Source: Bacillota bacterium
Lineage (GTDB): Bacteria > Bacillota > Clostridia > Christensenellales > Aristaeellaceae
Direction of reading: 5' to 3'
Assembly: GCA_023396045.1 (NCBI GenBank)
Contig: JAEWXD010000014.1
Location: forward strand, 1-49,106
DNA length: 49,106 nt
Shown: positions 48,874 to 49,106 of the stretch, in pieces
Position numbering within the stretch: the stretch's first letter is position 1
How the letters are laid out: the number at the start of each line of letters is the position of its first letter
Translations under genes and position numbers: made by a program
The notes under the pieces: generated by a model
Told to the model about the DNA's origin: nothing
Databases searched by the model: none
What the model saw: only the letters and a program-made list of their open reading frames with translations

Positions 48874-49106
48874 TTATAGGCTTTCTGCTTGTTTTACAAC
48901 ATTTGCAATTGCTTCTGCCGCATCGCTTGGCAATTTATCATAGCCATTGTCTTTGGTGTCTAAGTTTGTTACAAAGGTTAAACGTTCTTGCATACGCGCT
49001 TTCATGGTGCTTACATAATCAGCATCGTTTAAGTTTGGTACAAAACCTTCAATTTCATAAAGCTCAATATCGCTAAATGGGCCCCATTGTTTAAAGTTGG
49101 CTTTTT
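48874..49106 (-). CDS. 3' end of an unrecognised gene
   Basis: Reading the minus strand from the window edge gives an open frame that ends at the TAA at 48874-48876: 76 residues of C-terminus including FKQWGPFSDIELYEIEGF and VNLDTKDNGYDKLPSDA-like soluble, acidic sequence. No membrane helix or motif that I recognise. Codon use resembles the neighbours, so it is a real gene that starts outside the window. Confidence 0.7.
   Translation of the reverse strand, partial: KANFKQWGPFSDIELYEIEGFVPNLNDADYVSTMKARMQERLTFVTNLDTKDNGYDKLPSDAAEAIANVVKQAESL

Noticed and set aside
1..49106. CRISPR array, insertion sequence, prophage or integrase
   Set aside because: No regularly spaced repeats, transposase, integrase or phage-type genes were seen on either strand.

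Overview
The window is AT-rich chromosomal DNA with tight operons, overlapping genes, strong purine-rich ribosome-binding sites and consensus sigma-A promoters (TTGACA-17-TATAAT type). The Bacillus-type PurR, the infC-rpmI-rplT and dnaG-rpoD-trmK-nif3 orders, ribonuclease Y, DUF951, pyruvate formate-lyase and QueH point to an anaerobic, fermentative low-GC Firmicute, most likely a clostridial gut-type lineage. The two exported proteins seen (a sugar-binding protein and a rhodanese) have plain signal peptides without a lipobox cysteine, which is unusual for a typical monoderm; a Christensenellales-like or diderm lineage is possible but only inferred. No insertion sequence, phage, CRISPR array or integrase was seen; this is ordinary core and near-core chromosome.

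Layout. 1-7213 (minus): purR, pth, mfd, a barnase/barstar-like RNase and inhibitor pair, and a MarR-pirin pair with a clear palindromic operator. 7406-7852 (plus): MscL with a C-terminal zinc ribbon. 7929-9331 (minus): a DUF4956 membrane protein with a VTC-type polyphosphate polymerase domain protein. 9509-12894 (plus): FlK-like thioesterase, pflB, pflA. 12920-19187 (minus): a six-gene run (zinc-ribbon protein, membrane-anchored unknown, ABC exporter, N-terminally extended ManA, VanY-like carboxypeptidase, YycJ-like hydrolase). 19234-22632 (minus): uvrB and a processive GT2 glycosyltransferase that starts at TTG. 22826-30993 (plus): queH, dgt, dnaG, rpoD, trmK, nif3-like, DUF164 zinc-ribbon coiled coil, pyrimidine-nucleoside phosphorylase. 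31001-32293 (plus): infC-rpmI-rplT with an attenuator leader and a probable AUC start codon for IF-3. 32434-34237: rny behind a long structured leader. 34288-37273 (plus): aroE, aroQ, rlmD-like methyltransferase, GNAT. 37279-39463: small unknown gene, DUF951, tRNA-Gln(CUG), tandem GNAT protein. 39552-42041 (plus): YitT, murQ, NERD nuclease-like protein. 42060-46038 (minus): BadF/MurK-like kinase, two sugar permeases and a binding protein, with a promoter and an overlapping palindrome. 46219-47732 (plus): Gfo/Idh/MocA oxidoreductase and DUF985 cupin. 47813-49106 (minus): exported rhodanese and the 3' end of an unrecognised gene.

How they fit together. The murQ/kinase/ABC transporter cluster reads as an amino-sugar (probably MurNAc or GlcNAc) salvage locus: import by an ABC transporter whose ATPase is encoded elsewhere, phosphorylation by the BadF-type kinase, and lactyl ether cleavage by MurQ. 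The pfl cluster supports anaerobic pyruvate cleavage. The most striking sequence-level observations are regulatory: a paired PurBox at purR, an 18-bp palindrome inside the marR promoter, a mutually exclusive terminator/antiterminator candidate before infC, an uncharacterised leader with an intrinsic terminator before rny, an 18-bp inverted repeat before uvrB and hairpins that may set gene dosage inside the pfl and sugar-transport operons. At protein level, the barnase/barstar pair seems to have replaced a classic interface salt bridge on both sides.
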